64,000 nt of DNA from the NCBI RefSeq assembly GCF_019334305.1, contig NZ_JAHWGH010000017.1, forward strand, positions 372,001 to 436,000, read 5' to 3'. The DNA comes from Rossellomorea orangium. Lineage in GTDB: Bacteria; Bacillota; Bacilli; Bacillales; Bacillaceae_B. A model generated the notes under the pieces. The model had not been told where the DNA came from and made no database searches. It saw only the letters and a program-made list of their open reading frames with translations. Position 1 is the first letter of the stretch; every line of letters starts with the position of its first letter. Positions 51,043 through 61,344 of this stretch are shown piece after piece. A program made the translations under genes and the position numbers.

Positions 51043-51105
51043 ATTAACTATTGGCTACAGTTATAATTTTGCCTTTAAAAGCCACATTTATAACTGGTAA
51101 TCACG

Positions 51106-51135
51106 AAAAAAAAGCTACCCGAATTGGATAGCTTT
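51106..51135 (-). terminator. Terminator after recN
   Basis: Minus strand AAAGCTATCC-AATTC-GGGTAGCTTT stem with T-run. Confidence 0.88.
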
Positions 51136-52854
51136 TCATGTTTCTTTTATAGATCCTGCCAACTGCAGTAGTTCCTTTGCATGTTCCAACGTTAAATCAG
51201 TTATTTCCACACCTGATATCATGCGTGAGATTTCTTTAATCTTATCTTTCTCCTGTAGCCGTTTCACCATGGTACTTGTCCTGCCACCGGAAAGCTTTTT
51301 CGATATGAATAAGTGACAGTCTGCCATAGCAGCCACCTGTGGCAAATGGGAAATACACATAACCTGGGAATGGACGGCAACTTGATAAATTTTTTCGGCG
51401 ATTGCCTGAGCGACTCTTCCGCTCACACCCGTATCCACTTCATCGAAAATGATCGAAGTAATTCCTTGATGTTTTGAAAAGATGGTCTTAAGAGCGAGCA
51501 TGATCCTTGAAAGTTCTCCACCTGAAGCCACTTTAGATAAAGGCTTTAAAGGCTCTCCAGGATTGGTAGAGATATAAAACTCAACCGTATCCCACCCATC
51601 CTTTTTGAAATGTTGAAAGGAAAATGATTCACCTTCTCCACTTTTCACAAAACGGACTTCGAATTTCGTTTTATCCATATACAGCTGCTTTAGCTGCTCA
51701 TGAATGCTTGCGGTCAATTTTTTTGCCCATTGCTTTCGTGTTTGGGAGAGATTTTTCGCTTCCAGAGATAAATCTTTCTCCAAAGAATGTAATTTACTCT
51801 GTAAATGTTCAACATGGGAATCCTTATTCATGATGGTTTCGATTTCTTCTTCGATCTTTGAACTGTAAGCAAGGATTTCTTCCACTGATGATCCATATTT
51901 TCTCTTAAGACCATTGATTTCATTCAACCTTGCCTCGATCAAATCCAAACGATTCGGCTCGAACTCAAGCATATCCAACGCTCCCCTTACCTGATGGGCA
52001 GCATCTTCTAGGATGTAATAGGCATTTGACACGGATTCAAGTGTCTTTTCATATTGTGAATCCACTTCTGCAGCCGTTTCAAGATGGCTCATGGCAAGTC
52101 CTGCCCAGTCCATCCCTTTTCTCTCGCCCTGAATGCTATCATAGGAAGTTTGAAGCGCTTCAAACAGCCGTTCGAAATTCATCAGCTTCCGTTTTTCTTC
52201 CACCAGCTCTTCATCTTCGTTGAGCTGTAGATTCGCTTCATGGATTTCTTTCAGTTGAAATTGAATGAGATCCAGACGGTGCGCCATCTCCTGCTCATTC
52301 TCATTCAATCTGTTCAATTGCTTATAGATGGAAAGATACTCTTTATATACTTCTCCGTAGCTGGATAAACCAGAGGCGATTTCACTGCCACCGAATTGGT
52401 CCAATAAGGAAAGATGCAGACTTTCATTCATCAGTTCCTGATGTTCGTGCTGTCCATGGATATCAATGAGACTTGCCCCGATTTCTCTCATGATAGCGAT
52501 GGTCACCAGCTTGCCATTGATTCTACATACACTTTTTCCAGTGCTCGAGATATCCCTTCTGAGGATGATCATGCCTTCCTCAATCTCAATCCCGAAATCC
52601 GCCACTTTCCGAAAGCAAGGATGAGTTTCATTATCAAGAATAAATAACCCTTCAATTTCAGCCTTTTTCTCTCCATGCCGTACATATTCAGAAGATCCTC
52701 TACCGCCAACCAATAAATGAATGGCATCGATGATAATCGATTTACCAGCACCCGTTTCACCAGATAATACGGTCAATCCTTCTTCAAAGGAAAGGGAGAG
52801 GGAATCGATTATGGCGAAATTTTTGATTGATAGTTCTTGTAGCAAAACATTCAC
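51136..52854 (-). CDS. recN: DNA repair protein RecN
   Basis: 572 residues, full length. LTVLSGETGAGKSIIIDAIH (Walker A), long central coiled coils, and VASGGELSRIMLALK (ABC signature) with SIIFDEVDTGVSG (Walker B). SMC-like protein acting early at double-strand breaks. Order argR-recN-spoIVB is conserved in Bacillus. Confidence 0.98.
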   Translation of the reverse strand: MNVLLQELSIKNFAIIDSLSLSFEEGLTVLSGETGAGKSIIIDAIHLLVGGRGSSEYVRHGEKKAEIEGLFILDNETHPCFRKVADFGIEIEEGMIILRRDISSTGKSVCRINGKLVTIAIMREIGASLIDIHGQHEHQELMNESLHLSLLDQFGGSEIASGLSSYGEVYKEYLSIYKQLNRLNENEQEMAHRLDLIQFQLKEIHEANLQLNEDEELVEEKRKLMNFERLFEALQTSYDSIQGERKGMDWAGLAMSHLETAAEVDSQYEKTLESVSNAYYILEDAAHQVRGALDMLEFEPNRLDLIEARLNEINGLKRKYGSSVEEILAYSSKIEEEIETIMNKDSHVEHLQSKLHSLEKDLSLEAKNLSQTRKQWAKKLTASIHEQLKQLYMDKTKFEVRFVKSGEGESFSFQHFKKDGWDTVEFYISTNPGEPLKPLSKVASGGELSRIMLALKTIFSKHQGITSIIFDEVDTGVSGRVAQAIAEKIYQVAVHSQVMCISHLPQVAAMADCHLFISKKLSGGRTSTMVKRLQEKDKIKEISRMISGVEITDLTLEHAKELLQLAGSIKET

Positions 52855-52860
52855 CTCAAA

Positions 52861-52905
52861 TAAAAAGGAGCTTTCCCCTCACATTACTCAAAAGAGAAGC
52901 CTCCT
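52861..52905 (-). terminator. Terminator after argR
   Basis: Minus strand GGAGGCTT ... AAAGCTCC hairpin followed by TTTTTATTT; the loop is long, so strength is uncertain. Confidence 0.6.
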
Positions 52906-52956
52906 ATTGGATTTTGTATAAGGGTCAGTAATAGACCCATTGTGTTCATTACTGAT

Positions 52957-53409
52957 TTACAACATATCTAAAAATCGTTCCGAAACGACTCTGGTTTCTT
53001 CCTCTGTCCGGCAAATGATCAAGCAAGTGTCATCGCCACAAATGGTCCCTAAAATTTCTTCCCAATCCAAGTTATCGATCAATGCACCGATGGCGTTGGC
53101 ATTACCGGGTAACGTTTTCATTACCAGCATGTGTCCTGCCTGATCCACTTTTACGAAAGCATCGGTCAGTGTCCGCTTTAACTTTTGAAGGGGATTGAAT
53201 CGTTGATCAGCCGGTAAACTATATTTGTACCTGCCATCCATCAACGGAACCTTAACGAGATGCAGCTCCTTGATATCCCTTGACACGGTTGCCTGCGTCA
53301 CATTAAAACCTGCATTCTTCAGGCTTTCCACAAGCTCATCCTGTGTTTCAACATCTCTATTCGTAATGATTTCCCTGATTTTAATATGTCTTTGCCCTTT
53401 GTTCATCAT
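52957..53409 (-). CDS. argR: Arginine repressor ArgR/AhrC
   Basis: 150 residues. Winged helix [20 protein letters not shown] then [21 protein letters not shown]-terminal arginine-binding hexamerisation domain with [11 protein letters not shown] and [14 protein letters not shown]. Controls arginine synthesis and breakdown. A GTATAAATATAC inverted repeat upstream (near 53442-53453) could be an autoregulatory ARG box. Confidence 0.97.
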   Translation of the reverse strand: MMNKGQRHIKIREIITNRDVETQDELVESLKNAGFNVTQATVSRDIKELHLVKVPLMDGRYKYSLPADQRFNPLQKLKRTLTDAFVKVDQAGHMLVMKTLPGNANAIGALIDNLDWEEILGTICGDDTCLIICRTEEETRVVSERFLDML

Positions 53410-53500
53410 AGAACATACACCTCTTACATTGGATTAAATCCTGTATAAATATACCTCTACGCTTATGTTAGCCTATTTTGTATGGAAGTACAATAAAAAA

Positions 53501-53646
53501 GAAAAGCGGAGGCGGCTTGGTAGGGGCGACAAGCATAAGGCGAGTAACCCGGAAAGGCGCTCTTTGCCTTTTTGGGTTGCTTGACTTATGACCTCGAGCC
53601 CCTAGCCGCCGGAGCTGGACAATCGAAAAGCGGAGGCGGTTGGCTC
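53501..53646. repeat. Dispersed GC-rich intergenic repeat, copy 1
   Basis: Begins GAAAAGCGGAGGCGGCT, contains GGCGACAAGCATAAG, GACTTATGACCTCGAG and ends GGAGCTGGACAAT; a partial second unit starts at 53625. Inner inverted segments can fold. Related copies lie at 61833-62091. Spurious open frames within it mimic genes. Confidence 0.85.
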
Positions 53647-53740
53647 TTGAACTGAGCAGCTGCTCTATTCTCAAAAGTGAACCGATTATAATAAATTTTA
53701 GAGTTTTATTTTCAAGACCAGCCCAATGATAATAAAAACG

Positions 53741-53771
53741 AAAAAAAGCCGCCCTCCGAAGAAGAGCGGCA
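53741..53771 (-). terminator. Terminator after tlyA
   Basis: Minus strand GCCGCTCTTC-TTC-GGAGGGCGGC type stem followed by TTTTTTT. Confidence 0.9.
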
Positions 53772-53777
53772 TGATCC

Positions 53778-54614
53778 TTATTCCGATTTTGCTTTTAATT
53801 GACTATGAGCATCCTCGATGACTTCATCCGGGGTGATGTCTAGAAGCGACTGTCCTTCACCTTCAGCACCTGACCATTTCAAGTGAATGAGAAACTCGAT
53901 ATTACCGTCTCCACCAGTAATAGGAGAGTAAGACAAGCCGGCGATTTGATAGCCTTCTTTGATTGCCAGCGTCATGATTTTCTCGATGACCATCTTGTGC
54001 ACAACTGGATCTCTTACGATTCCTTTTTTCCCAACCTGGTCCTTCCCTGCTTCAAACTGCGGCTTGATTAAGGCGACACAATCCCCACCAGGCACTAGCA
54101 ATGTTTTCAGAACAGGCAGTATCAATGAAAGAGAAATGAAGGATACATCAATGGATGCAAAGCTTGGCATTTCCCCATCGAGATCAGCCGGGGTGACGTA
54201 GCGGAAGTTGGTCCTTTCCATCACGACGACCCGTTCATCCTGTCTCAGTTTCCAGGCTAATTGATTGTATCCTACATCGAGGGCATAGGACATTTTGGCA
54301 CCGTTTTGAAGGGCACAATCCGTAAATCCACCTGTGGAAGCACCGATATCTATCATCACTTTACCGTCTACATCCACATCGAAGACCTGCAAGGCTTTCT
54401 CGAGCTTCAACCCTCCGCGGCTCACATAAGGGATTACTTTCCCCTTCATCGTCAGAGGGATGTCCTCACTGACTTTTTCACCCGGCTTGTCCAGTCTCAT
54501 TTCATTGGAATAAACTAGTCCAGCCATGACGGCCCGTTTCGCTTTTTCTCTTGTTTCAATTAATCCTCGTTCTACTAGAAGTACGTCTACACGTTGTTTT
54601 TTTACTTTCATCAT
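53778..54614 (-). CDS. tlyA: TlyA family rRNA 2'-O-methyltransferase/hemolysin-like
   Basis: 278 residues (start ATG 54614 or 54611, overlapping dxs stop). S4 domain at the N-terminus (QRVDVLLVERGLIETREKAK), FtsJ-type SAM-binding motif MIDIGASTGGFTDCALQNGA, and ASIDVSFISLSLILPVL. Equivalent to B. subtilis YqxC. Confidence 0.95.
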   Translation of the reverse strand: MMKVKKQRVDVLLVERGLIETREKAKRAVMAGLVYSNEMRLDKPGEKVSEDIPLTMKGKVIPYVSRGGLKLEKALQVFDVDVDGKVMIDIGASTGGFTDCALQNGAKMSYALDVGYNQLAWKLRQDERVVVMERTNFRYVTPADLDGEMPSFASIDVSFISLSLILPVLKTLLVPGGDCVALIKPQFEAGKDQVGKKGIVRDPVVHKMVIEKIMTLAIKEGYQIAGLSYSPITGGDGNIEFLIHLKWSGAEGEGQSLLDITPDEVIEDAHSQLKAKSE

Positions 54615-56515
54615 TAAGCCCTTTTTTGTTTTTTTGGTGTAATCGTCAGTATCCGATCCACAACATTTTCTTTCGTCATACCGATTTCGTTCAATAATTC
54701 CTTCACGCTTCCATGCTCTATGAAGTAATCCGGGATTCCGATACGGTCGATCACTGCCTCATGGAAGCCATGTTCCTGTGCAAACTCGAGAACGCCGCTC
54801 CCGAATCCACCTTGAAGCACAGCCTCTTCAATCGTCAGCACAGGCATTTCTTCTTCCAGGATACTCTTCAGCATGGCTTCGTCCATCGGTTTGATGAAAC
54901 GCGCGTTCACCACCCGGACTGAAAGCCCTTGTTTTTCAAGATCGGCCGCCGCTTCCATGGCCATCGGTATCGTTGTCCCAAAGGTCAAGATCGCTGCATC
55001 CGTTCCGTGTTTCAATACTTCCCATGACCCAATAGGAATCGGCTTCAACTCTGAATCCATCGGCACCCCATACCCGTTTCCACGAGGGTAGCGCAGAGCG
55101 ATAGGACCGTCATCATATTGAAGTGCCGTACTGACAAGGTGTTGTCCCTCATTCTCATCCTTCGGCATCATGATCACCATATTAGGCAAATGTCTTAAAA
55201 ACGCGATATCAAATACACCCTGATGCGTTTCACCATCCGCTCCCACTAAGCCGGCACGGTCAATTCCAATGAAAACATTTAAATTCTGGCGGCAGATATC
55301 ATGAACCACCTGATCATATGCTCTTTGCAAAAAGGTAGAATATATTGCTAAAAACGGCTTCATATCCTGAGTTGCAAGGCCAGCAGCAACCGTTGTAGCG
55401 TGCTGCTCGGCAATTCCTACATCAAACATCCGGTCAGGGAATTCCTCGGCAAACCCGAGCAGTTTTGAACCTACAGGCATAGCCGGGGTGATGGCAACAA
55501 TCCGCTCATCCTCACGGGCAACCTTTCGAACTGTTTCACTGACAAGGCCGCTCCATGATGGAGGGGCATTCACCGGCTTGATGAGATCCCCGGTATCGAT
55601 CTTATACGGACCAGTGCCGTGCCAAGTCCCCTGTTTGTCGGACTCTGCTGGATGAAACCCTTTTCCTTTTTTCGTGATCACATGTAAAAGGACGGGTCCT
55701 TTGGTTTTCTTGGCATATTGGATGTTTTCTGAAAGATCTTGATAATCATGACCATCGATTGGTCCAAGATAAGTGAATCCCAGCTCTTCAAAGAACATGC
55801 CTGATACGAATAAATACTTTAAGCTGTCTTTCACACGCTCGGCAGTACTCGCAAGTTTCCCCCCTACAGCAGGGATGCGCTTAAGGATATACTCCATTTC
55901 ATCCTTCACCCAGTTGTATTTGCCAGCTGTGCGAAGGCGTCCGAGTACATTGTGAAGGGCCCCTACATTCGGGGCGATGGACATTTCATTGTCATTCAGA
56001 ACAACAATCATATCCTTCTTCTCATGACCGATGTGATTCAGAGCCTCGAGTGCCATTCCCCCTGTCAGGGCACCGTCCCCGATCACAGGGATGATGTAGG
56101 AATCTTCTTTCTTAACGTCCCTTGCGATCGCCATACCCATCGCAGCAGACAGTGACGTAGAACTGTGACCTGTTTCCCATACATCATGCTCACTCTCATT
56201 ACGTTTCGGAAAACCGCATAACCCTTTGTACTGGCGGAGAGTGTCAAACTGACAGGCTCTCCCTGTTAAAATCTTGTGAACGTACGATTGGTGACCAACA
56301 TCCCAAAGGATTTTATCTTTCGGACTGTTAAAATGCTTATGGAGGGCAACAGTTAATTCGACCACCCCTAAGTTTGGACCAATATGACCGCCAGTCTTGG
56401 ATAGATTCTTGATTAAGAATTGGCGAATCTCCTGGCTGAGCTCTTCCAATTGTTCATTTGACATGCTTTTCAGAAAAGAAGGCTCCTTTATTGATAATAA
56501 ATCCATGGGGTCCAC
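54614..56515 (-). CDS. dxs: 1-deoxy-D-xylulose-5-phosphate synthase
   Basis: 633 residues (start GTG 56515 or ATG 56506). ThDP-binding [35 protein letters not shown], and the transketolase pyrimidine domain with [17 protein letters not shown]. First step of the MEP isoprenoid pathway; neighbours ispA and oapA. Confidence 0.98.
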   Translation of the reverse strand: MDPMDLLSIKEPSFLKSMSNEQLEELSQEIRQFLIKNLSKTGGHIGPNLGVVELTVALHKHFNSPKDKILWDVGHQSYVHKILTGRACQFDTLRQYKGLCGFPKRNESEHDVWETGHSSTSLSAAMGMAIARDVKKEDSYIIPVIGDGALTGGMALEALNHIGHEKKDMIVVLNDNEMSIAPNVGALHNVLGRLRTAGKYNWVKDEMEYILKRIPAVGGKLASTAERVKDSLKYLFVSGMFFEELGFTYLGPIDGHDYQDLSENIQYAKKTKGPVLLHVITKKGKGFHPAESDKQGTWHGTGPYKIDTGDLIKPVNAPPSWSGLVSETVRKVAREDERIVAITPAMPVGSKLLGFAEEFPDRMFDVGIAEQHATTVAAGLATQDMKPFLAIYSTFLQRAYDQVVHDICRQNLNVFIGIDRAGLVGADGETHQGVFDIAFLRHLPNMVIMMPKDENEGQHLVSTALQYDDGPIALRYPRGNGYGVPMDSELKPIPIGSWEVLKHGTDAAILTFGTTIPMAMEAAADLEKQGLSVRVVNARFIKPMDEAMLKSILEEEMPVLTIEEAVLQGGFGSGVLEFAQEHGFHEAVIDRIGIPDYFIEHGSVKELLNEIGMTKENVVDRILTITPKKQKRA

Positions 56516-56527
56516 TCACTTTCATCA

Positions 56528-57160
56528 CTAAATATTTTGTTTCTCACGCTTATACCCTTTTTTCTTGTTTTTATCTTTTTTGTCTTTTTTATCTTTGATT
56601 AACACGATTTTGAATCGATCTTCAAGGAATTGTAGAACTTTACCAACTCTAAATATTATATCCTTAGAATAGGTGATAGCAAACGTTTTTCCAAGTGCTT
56701 TACCTCCGACCGTCAAAGAAGCGATGATGCTTGTAAGGGTTACGCTTACGATATATTCCTTCAAGGATCCCCCTTCAAGACGGAAGGTTACAGCCAGCTG
56801 AATCAGGACAATGGCCGAGGCCGTCCCGCTTATGATCCCTGATATATCACCGATCACATCGTTACAGAAGCTTGCAAACCGATCCGCGTTACGTACTATT
56901 TTAATTGAATATTTGGCACCGTACACCTTTTTGGCTGCCATGGCATGAAAGGGTGTTTCATCAGCCGCTGTAGCTGCGATTCCCAGCATATCAAAAAAGA
57001 TCCCGATGAAGACGATGATCAACACGACGATGAGCCCTGTAAACCATGCGACACCATTCAAAACCATATTGGATGTGACTGAAAAAATAGCCGCTAACAC
57101 AAATGTGATAACGGCAATGCTGACACTCCACTTTATTGAGTTTTTCATCGTTTCATTCAT
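56528..57160 (-). CDS. oapA: OLE-associated protein OapA
   Basis: 210 residues. Hydrophobic segments near residues 12-32, 36-58, ~108-125 and ~135-152, with FFDMLGIAATAADETPFHAM between, and a very basic C-terminus (KDKKDKKDKNKKKGYKREK) suited to RNA binding. The gene lies directly downstream of OLE RNA and upstream of dxs, the arrangement known from Alkalihalobacillus halodurans. OapA recruits OLE RNA to the membrane. Weak CorB/CNNM-like resemblance could mislead annotation. Confidence 0.9.
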   Translation of the reverse strand: MNETMKNSIKWSVSIAVITFVLAAIFSVTSNMVLNGVAWFTGLIVVLIIVFIGIFFDMLGIAATAADETPFHAMAAKKVYGAKYSIKIVRNADRFASFCNDVIGDISGIISGTASAIVLIQLAVTFRLEGGSLKEYIVSVTLTSIIASLTVGGKALGKTFAITYSKDIIFRVGKVLQFLEDRFKIVLIKDKKDKKDKNKKKGYKREKQNI

Positions 57161-57235
57161 TATCGTTTAAACACACCGTTTCTTGTGTAAATAGTTTGTT
57201 TTTATGTAATTGGGGGGTCATATAAAGAGTAAAAA

Positions 57236-57812
57236 TTGCAGCTTAGGTCCAGTAGGTTTTCCCAATCAGGTACCGGATGTTGCCATACCGGCGGTTTCCC
57301 ATTAAACCCGACTTAGCCGCGTCACCACAAGCTAGACTGGATTACCACTTAGTCCGCACTATAATCCTCTTTATATGTCCGAATATGAACAGTCTAGGAG
57401 TTTTCCTCAACAGTCCTTAACGCAATCCTTAGCCTCTTTTGCAAAGAGGATTTCATATGGGCGAAAAAGCACATATCAATGGCCAACTGATGTGTACCCT
57501 GTAACCATAATCCCCTCACTCTTCACTCAAGGCAGGCTACGCTGCTAGTGAATCATCACATCGCAGGTTCATACTTTGTTCTTATTGCATATGCTCAATG
57601 CCAGCATAAGAAACAAAGCCTCCGCGGCTCGCGGGTCAACGCCCACATGCCATTGTGGATCGCCCTCAAGCCTTACTCCCAGATATGACCCAAAGCTGGG
57701 CGCCTCAAGCCAATTCCAGGAACTTCATCGATGTGCCCTTTAGTGGATTTTTAGGCCCACCTTCAGGATTGGTGGACTGACTAGAATACTGCACCACCCC
57801 AAAATTTATTCT
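57236..57812 (-). ncRNA. ole: OLE RNA (ornate, large, extremophilic)
   Basis: About 570 bases, highly structured and without an open frame, between ispA and oapA. Minus strand starts near GGGGTGGTGCAGTATTCTAG and ends near GGGAAAACCTACTGGACCT. Placement within the nusB-folD-xse-ispA-(OLE)-oapA-dxs operon is the published OLE locus, and size and GC-rich stem content agree. The RNA forms a membrane ribonucleoprotein with OapA, linked to cold, alcohol, Mg and energy stress. Ends are approximate. Confidence 0.92.
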
Positions 57813-57818
57813 AACCGT

Positions 57819-57848
57819 ATTATAACATATGTTAAATCTTTTGCTCAA
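57819..57848 (-). promoter_or_regulatory. Promoter before OLE RNA
   Basis: TTGAGC (57843-57848), 18-base spacer, TATAAT (57819-57824), giving a start near 57812. Confidence 0.72.
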
Positions 57849-57860
57849 ACATAGAATGTT

Positions 57861-58751
57861 TTAATGATTCCTTGAAACAATCAATTGGGCAATTTCTGTA
57901 AGCAGACTGGAATCCACCGGCAATTCATCAATGGACATTAACGCTTCGTCCAAATGGGATTGAAGCTTCTCCTTCGCGCCTTTCATCGTCAATAGACTCG
58001 GATAAGTACTTTTATGTTTCGATTCGTCGCTCCCCACCGGTTTACCAATCATTTCTTCTGATCCCTCAATATCAAGGATGTCATCCTGAATTTGGAAGGC
58101 GAGACCGATATGAAAAGCAAATCGTTCAAGAAGCTCAAGTTCATTATCTGACGCCCCTGAGATGATCCCACCGGCTATAACACTGAATGTAAGTAACTTC
58201 CCCGTCTTGTGAACGTGAATGTTCTCAAGCTCATTGGCTGTAAGCTGCTTCATTTCACCTTCGATGTCGGCGACTTGCCCCCCCACCATGCCTTCGGGAC
58301 CGGCACACCGTGCGAGAAGGGCTATAAGCTTCACCTTCTTATCACTTGTTAAGGCAGGATCTTCTGCTATGAGCTGAAAGCTATATGTAAGCAGACCATC
58401 GCCGGCTAGAATCGCGGCTGCTTCCCCAAACATTTTATGATTGGTCGGCTTTCCTCTCCTTAAATCGTCATCATCCATGGAAGGAAGATCGTCATGGATA
58501 AGGGAATATGTATGAATCATTTCAAGGGCTGCCGCAGTATTCAAGCCCAGCATCGGGTCCTGATTGAAGGTTTTGATTGCAGCTAACAGAAGGATGGGGC
58601 GAATTCTTTTCCCACCTGCCTGCAGGGAATAAACCATGGCCTCCTTTAAGACAGGGGGCATGGAAAGTCTCTCGACGTTTTCAACCATATGATTGGTAAT
58701 CAATTCACCATGCTCCTGTTGAAACTCTTTCAATGTAATGGGAGAATTCAC
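57861..58751 (-). CDS. ispA: Farnesyl diphosphate synthase (polyprenyl synthetase)
   Basis: 296 residues. First Asp-rich motif IHDDLPSMDDDDLRRGKPTN, second motif FQIQDDILDIEGSEE, and SLQAGGKRIRPILLLA. Makes farnesyl diphosphate from IPP and DMAPP. In operon with xseB (stop and start almost touch). Confidence 0.97.
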   Translation of the reverse strand: MNSPITLKEFQQEHGELITNHMVENVERLSMPPVLKEAMVYSLQAGGKRIRPILLLAAIKTFNQDPMLGLNTAAALEMIHTYSLIHDDLPSMDDDDLRRGKPTNHKMFGEAAAILAGDGLLTYSFQLIAEDPALTSDKKVKLIALLARCAGPEGMVGGQVADIEGEMKQLTANELENIHVHKTGKLLTFSVIAGGIISGASDNELELLERFAFHIGLAFQIQDDILDIEGSEEMIGKPVGSDESKHKSTYPSLLTMKGAKEKLQSHLDEALMSIDELPVDSSLLTEIAQLIVSRNH

Positions 58752-58753
58752 AT

Positions 58754-58987
58754 TTATTCCCCCTCATCAAGATCAAAGGATTTTTCCCCTTCATCTGTCA
58801 TCATTTTCGTTAATTGATTTTCTGCTTTTTGCAGCGTATCATGGCAGTATTTCGAAAGGTCCATCCCTTTTTGATAAAATTCCATTGCCTTTTCTAAAGG
58901 AACTTCTCCTTCTTCCAATTTCTCCACGATCTCTTCCAACTGATCCATTGCTGTTTCAAATGATAGCTCTTCTTTAGACTTTGCCAT
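58754..58987 (-). CDS. xseB: Exodeoxyribonuclease VII small subunit
   Basis: 77 residues from ATG 58987 inside the xseA 3' end (14-base overlap). SFETAMDQLEEIVEKLEEGE and PLEKAMEFYQKGMDLSKYC are the family helices. Confidence 0.96.
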   Translation of the reverse strand: MAKSKEELSFETAMDQLEEIVEKLEEGEVPLEKAMEFYQKGMDLSKYCHDTLQKAENQLTKMMTDEGEKSFDLDEGE

Positions 58988-60341
58988 TTTCCTCACGCTC
59001 CTCAACAGTTTCCACTTCGCAATGTATTTTCCCATCTCTGACATTGATCTCCAAGCGGTCGCCTGTTTTGATTTGTCGAGATGATTTAATCAATGTACCT
59101 TCATCCCCGTAAACCAAACTATATCCTCTGTCCATGATCTTCAATGGACTTAGGGCATGCAGGGTAGAAAGAGCTGAACTGAAACGATGATTCTTTTCCT
59201 TCAACACTTGTTTAAATTGCTTCTCCAATCGTGTTTGCATAAACATGATCCGTTCATTCTGTATCTTGATGAGTTGTGATGGATGAACTCGCTGCAGCCT
59301 GGAATGAAGGGCGCTTAATTGATCCCTGTTCTGTTTCACATGGAGACTGATATTCCTTTGAAGCTGATCCGTCAGCCTGTCGACGGTCTCAACCTTTTGC
59401 TGATAGAGGTTACGGGGATTTCTTAAAGCGTAAGACTTCATCAATCCATTCAGTCGGCTTCTTTCACTTTGAAGCTTGGTTTTGAAGGACTTAATCAGGC
59501 GCAATTTACGGTTCATAATTCTTTCCAATAAGTCATCAATATGGGGTACCGCAAGTTCACCGGCAGCCGTCGGGGTTGGAGCCCGAAGATCTGCTACAAA
59601 GTCTGCGATTGTAAAATCCGTTTCATGTCCGACAGCTGAAATGACGGGAACATCGGACTCCACGATGGCTTTTGCCACAATTTCTTCGTTAAATGCCCAC
59701 AATTCTTCTATTGACCCTCCGCCACGACCGATGATCATCACATCAATATCCCCTACACTGTTCACCATATTCATCGCCCCGGCAATCGAGGCTGCAGCCT
59801 GATCACCTTGGACCAAAGCAGGAAATACGAGGATTTCACCAATCGGAAAACGCCGTTTGATCGTTGTGATGATATCCCGTATCGCAGCACCAGTCGGAGA
59901 GGTGACCACAGCAATCCGTTTAGGGAATTTGGGGATCATCCGTTTGCGGCTTTGATCAAAGTAGCCGGCTTTCTCGAGCTTCTCCTTCAACTGTTCATAG
60001 GCTAAATAGAGTTCACCTATGCCATCAGGCTGCATTTCTTTCACGTAGATCTGATATTGCCCACCTGATTCATATACAGAGATATCCCCGCGTATCAATA
60101 CATTCATCCCATTTTCCGGCCTGAATTTAAGGGAATGATTGTTGCTTGAAAACATCACTGACAGGATACGGGCTTTTTCATCCTTCAAGGTGAAATACAT
60201 ATGACCGCTTGAATGCCTTTTGAAGTTGGATATTTCCCCCCGTACAAACAGGTTGGAGAGGTGGGGATCTTTATCAAATTTTCTTTTTATGTATTTTGTC
60301 AGAGCTTGTACCGTTAAATATCGAGATTGATCAAGTTCCAT
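58974..60341 (-). CDS. xseA: Exodeoxyribonuclease VII large subunit
   Basis: 455 residues from ATG 60341 (AAAGGAG upstream; a frame to 60368 is less supported). OB-fold FVRGEISNFKRHSSGHMYFT, catalytic region AVVTSPTGAAIRDIITTIKR, IIGRGGGSIEELWAFNEE and GHETDFTIADFVADLRAPTP. Degrades single-stranded DNA with XseB. Confidence 0.97.
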   Translation of the reverse strand: MELDQSRYLTVQALTKYIKRKFDKDPHLSNLFVRGEISNFKRHSSGHMYFTLKDEKARILSVMFSSNNHSLKFRPENGMNVLIRGDISVYESGGQYQIYVKEMQPDGIGELYLAYEQLKEKLEKAGYFDQSRKRMIPKFPKRIAVVTSPTGAAIRDIITTIKRRFPIGEILVFPALVQGDQAAASIAGAMNMVNSVGDIDVMIIGRGGGSIEELWAFNEEIVAKAIVESDVPVISAVGHETDFTIADFVADLRAPTPTAAGELAVPHIDDLLERIMNRKLRLIKSFKTKLQSERSRLNGLMKSYALRNPRNLYQQKVETVDRLTDQLQRNISLHVKQNRDQLSALHSRLQRVHPSQLIKIQNERIMFMQTRLEKQFKQVLKEKNHRFSSALSTLHALSPLKIMDRGYSLVYGDEGTLIKSSRQIKTGDRLEINVRDGKIHCEVETVEEREENGKV

Positions 60342-60391
60342 GCTCAATGACTCCTTTGTTCCGTTCATGATCTGGTGGATTTTTTATGCAG

Positions 60392-60430
60392 GAAAACGGA
60401 AAGGGACCAGCAATTTGCCTGTCCCTTTCC
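60392..60430 (-). terminator. Strong hairpin between folD and xseA
   Basis: Perfect 10-pair stem GGAAAGGGAC/GTCCCTTTCC; minus strand followed by GTTTTCC. A partial terminator or RNA-processing element within the operon. Confidence 0.7.
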
Positions 60431-60457
60431 TTTTCGTTAATTCCAGTGTACTATTTT

Positions 60458-61324
60458 TTAACCATTTTGGCGATTCTGAATGGCCCATTCGGCAGATTTC
60501 ACAGTGTTATATAGAAGCATTGTGATCGTCATTGGGCCGACACCACCTGGTACCGGTGTAATTTTACCGGCCTTTTCCTTCACCTCTGCAAAATTCACGT
60601 CCCCACATAGCTTGCCTTCTTCATCACGATTCATTCCCACATCAATGACAACGACCCCAGGTTTAATATCCTCTGCACCGATCAAGTTCGCTTTCCCCAC
60701 CGCTGATACGATGATATCAGCCTGTTTGGTGTAGGAAGACATATCTTTGGTCCTTGAATGGCAATACGTGACTGTCGCATTTCGGTTCAGGAATAAATGA
60801 CCGGCCGGTTTCCCAACGATGTTACTTCTCCCTAATATGACAACGTGTTTTCCATCAACGGGGATGTTTTCATATTCAAGCATTTTCATGATTCCCAATG
60901 GCGTGCACGAATAAAACGTATCTTGGTTCGTTACCATTTTGCCAATCGAAACCGGATGGAATCCATCAACATCCTTCGATGGGGAAATGGTTTCGATCAC
61001 CGTAATCGGATTAATGTGTTCCGGGAGGGGAAGTTGCACGAGAATCCCGTGGATATGGTCCTGTTCGTTTAACTCCCCAATTTTTGTTAGGAGCTCTTCC
61101 TCTGTTAGGCTGGATTCATATTGATAAAGCTCTGAATGAATCCCAAGGTTGCTGCATGCCTTCCTTTTCATTCTCACATATGAATGGGAGGCATGGTTAT
61201 CCCCAACCAATACAACAGCCAAACCCGGAGTGACATCTTGTTGTTTCAGCTGTGTAATCTGATCCTTTAATTGTTCCCGGTAATGATCTGCAATGAGTTT
61301 ACCATCAATTATGGAAGCTGACAT
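60458..61324 (-). CDS. folD: Methylene-tetrahydrofolate dehydrogenase/cyclohydrolase
   Basis: 288 residues. YVRMKRKACSNLGIHSELYQ (active-site Lys), HGILVQLPLPEHI, VVILGRSNIVGKPAGHL and TPVPGGVGPMTITMLLYNT are FolD signatures. Interconverts one-carbon folates. Confidence 0.98.
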   Translation of the reverse strand: MSASIIDGKLIADHYREQLKDQITQLKQQDVTPGLAVVLVGDNHASHSYVRMKRKACSNLGIHSELYQYESSLTEEELLTKIGELNEQDHIHGILVQLPLPEHINPITVIETISPSKDVDGFHPVSIGKMVTNQDTFYSCTPLGIMKMLEYENIPVDGKHVVILGRSNIVGKPAGHLFLNRNATVTYCHSRTKDMSSYTKQADIIVSAVGKANLIGAEDIKPGVVVIDVGMNRDEEGKLCGDVNFAEVKEKAGKITPVPGGVGPMTITMLLYNTVKSAEWAIQNRQNG

Positions 61325-61344
61325 TCAATCGTCCCCTGACATTG

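Noticed and set aside
53468..53674. 68-codon frame upstream of argR
   Set aside because: It is a translation of the dispersed GC-rich repeat; a similar false frame appears at 61902-62126.
56528..57160. CorB/CNNM-type Mg/Co transporter
   Set aside because: Resemblance is weak, CBS domains are missing, and its position beside OLE RNA identifies it as OapA.
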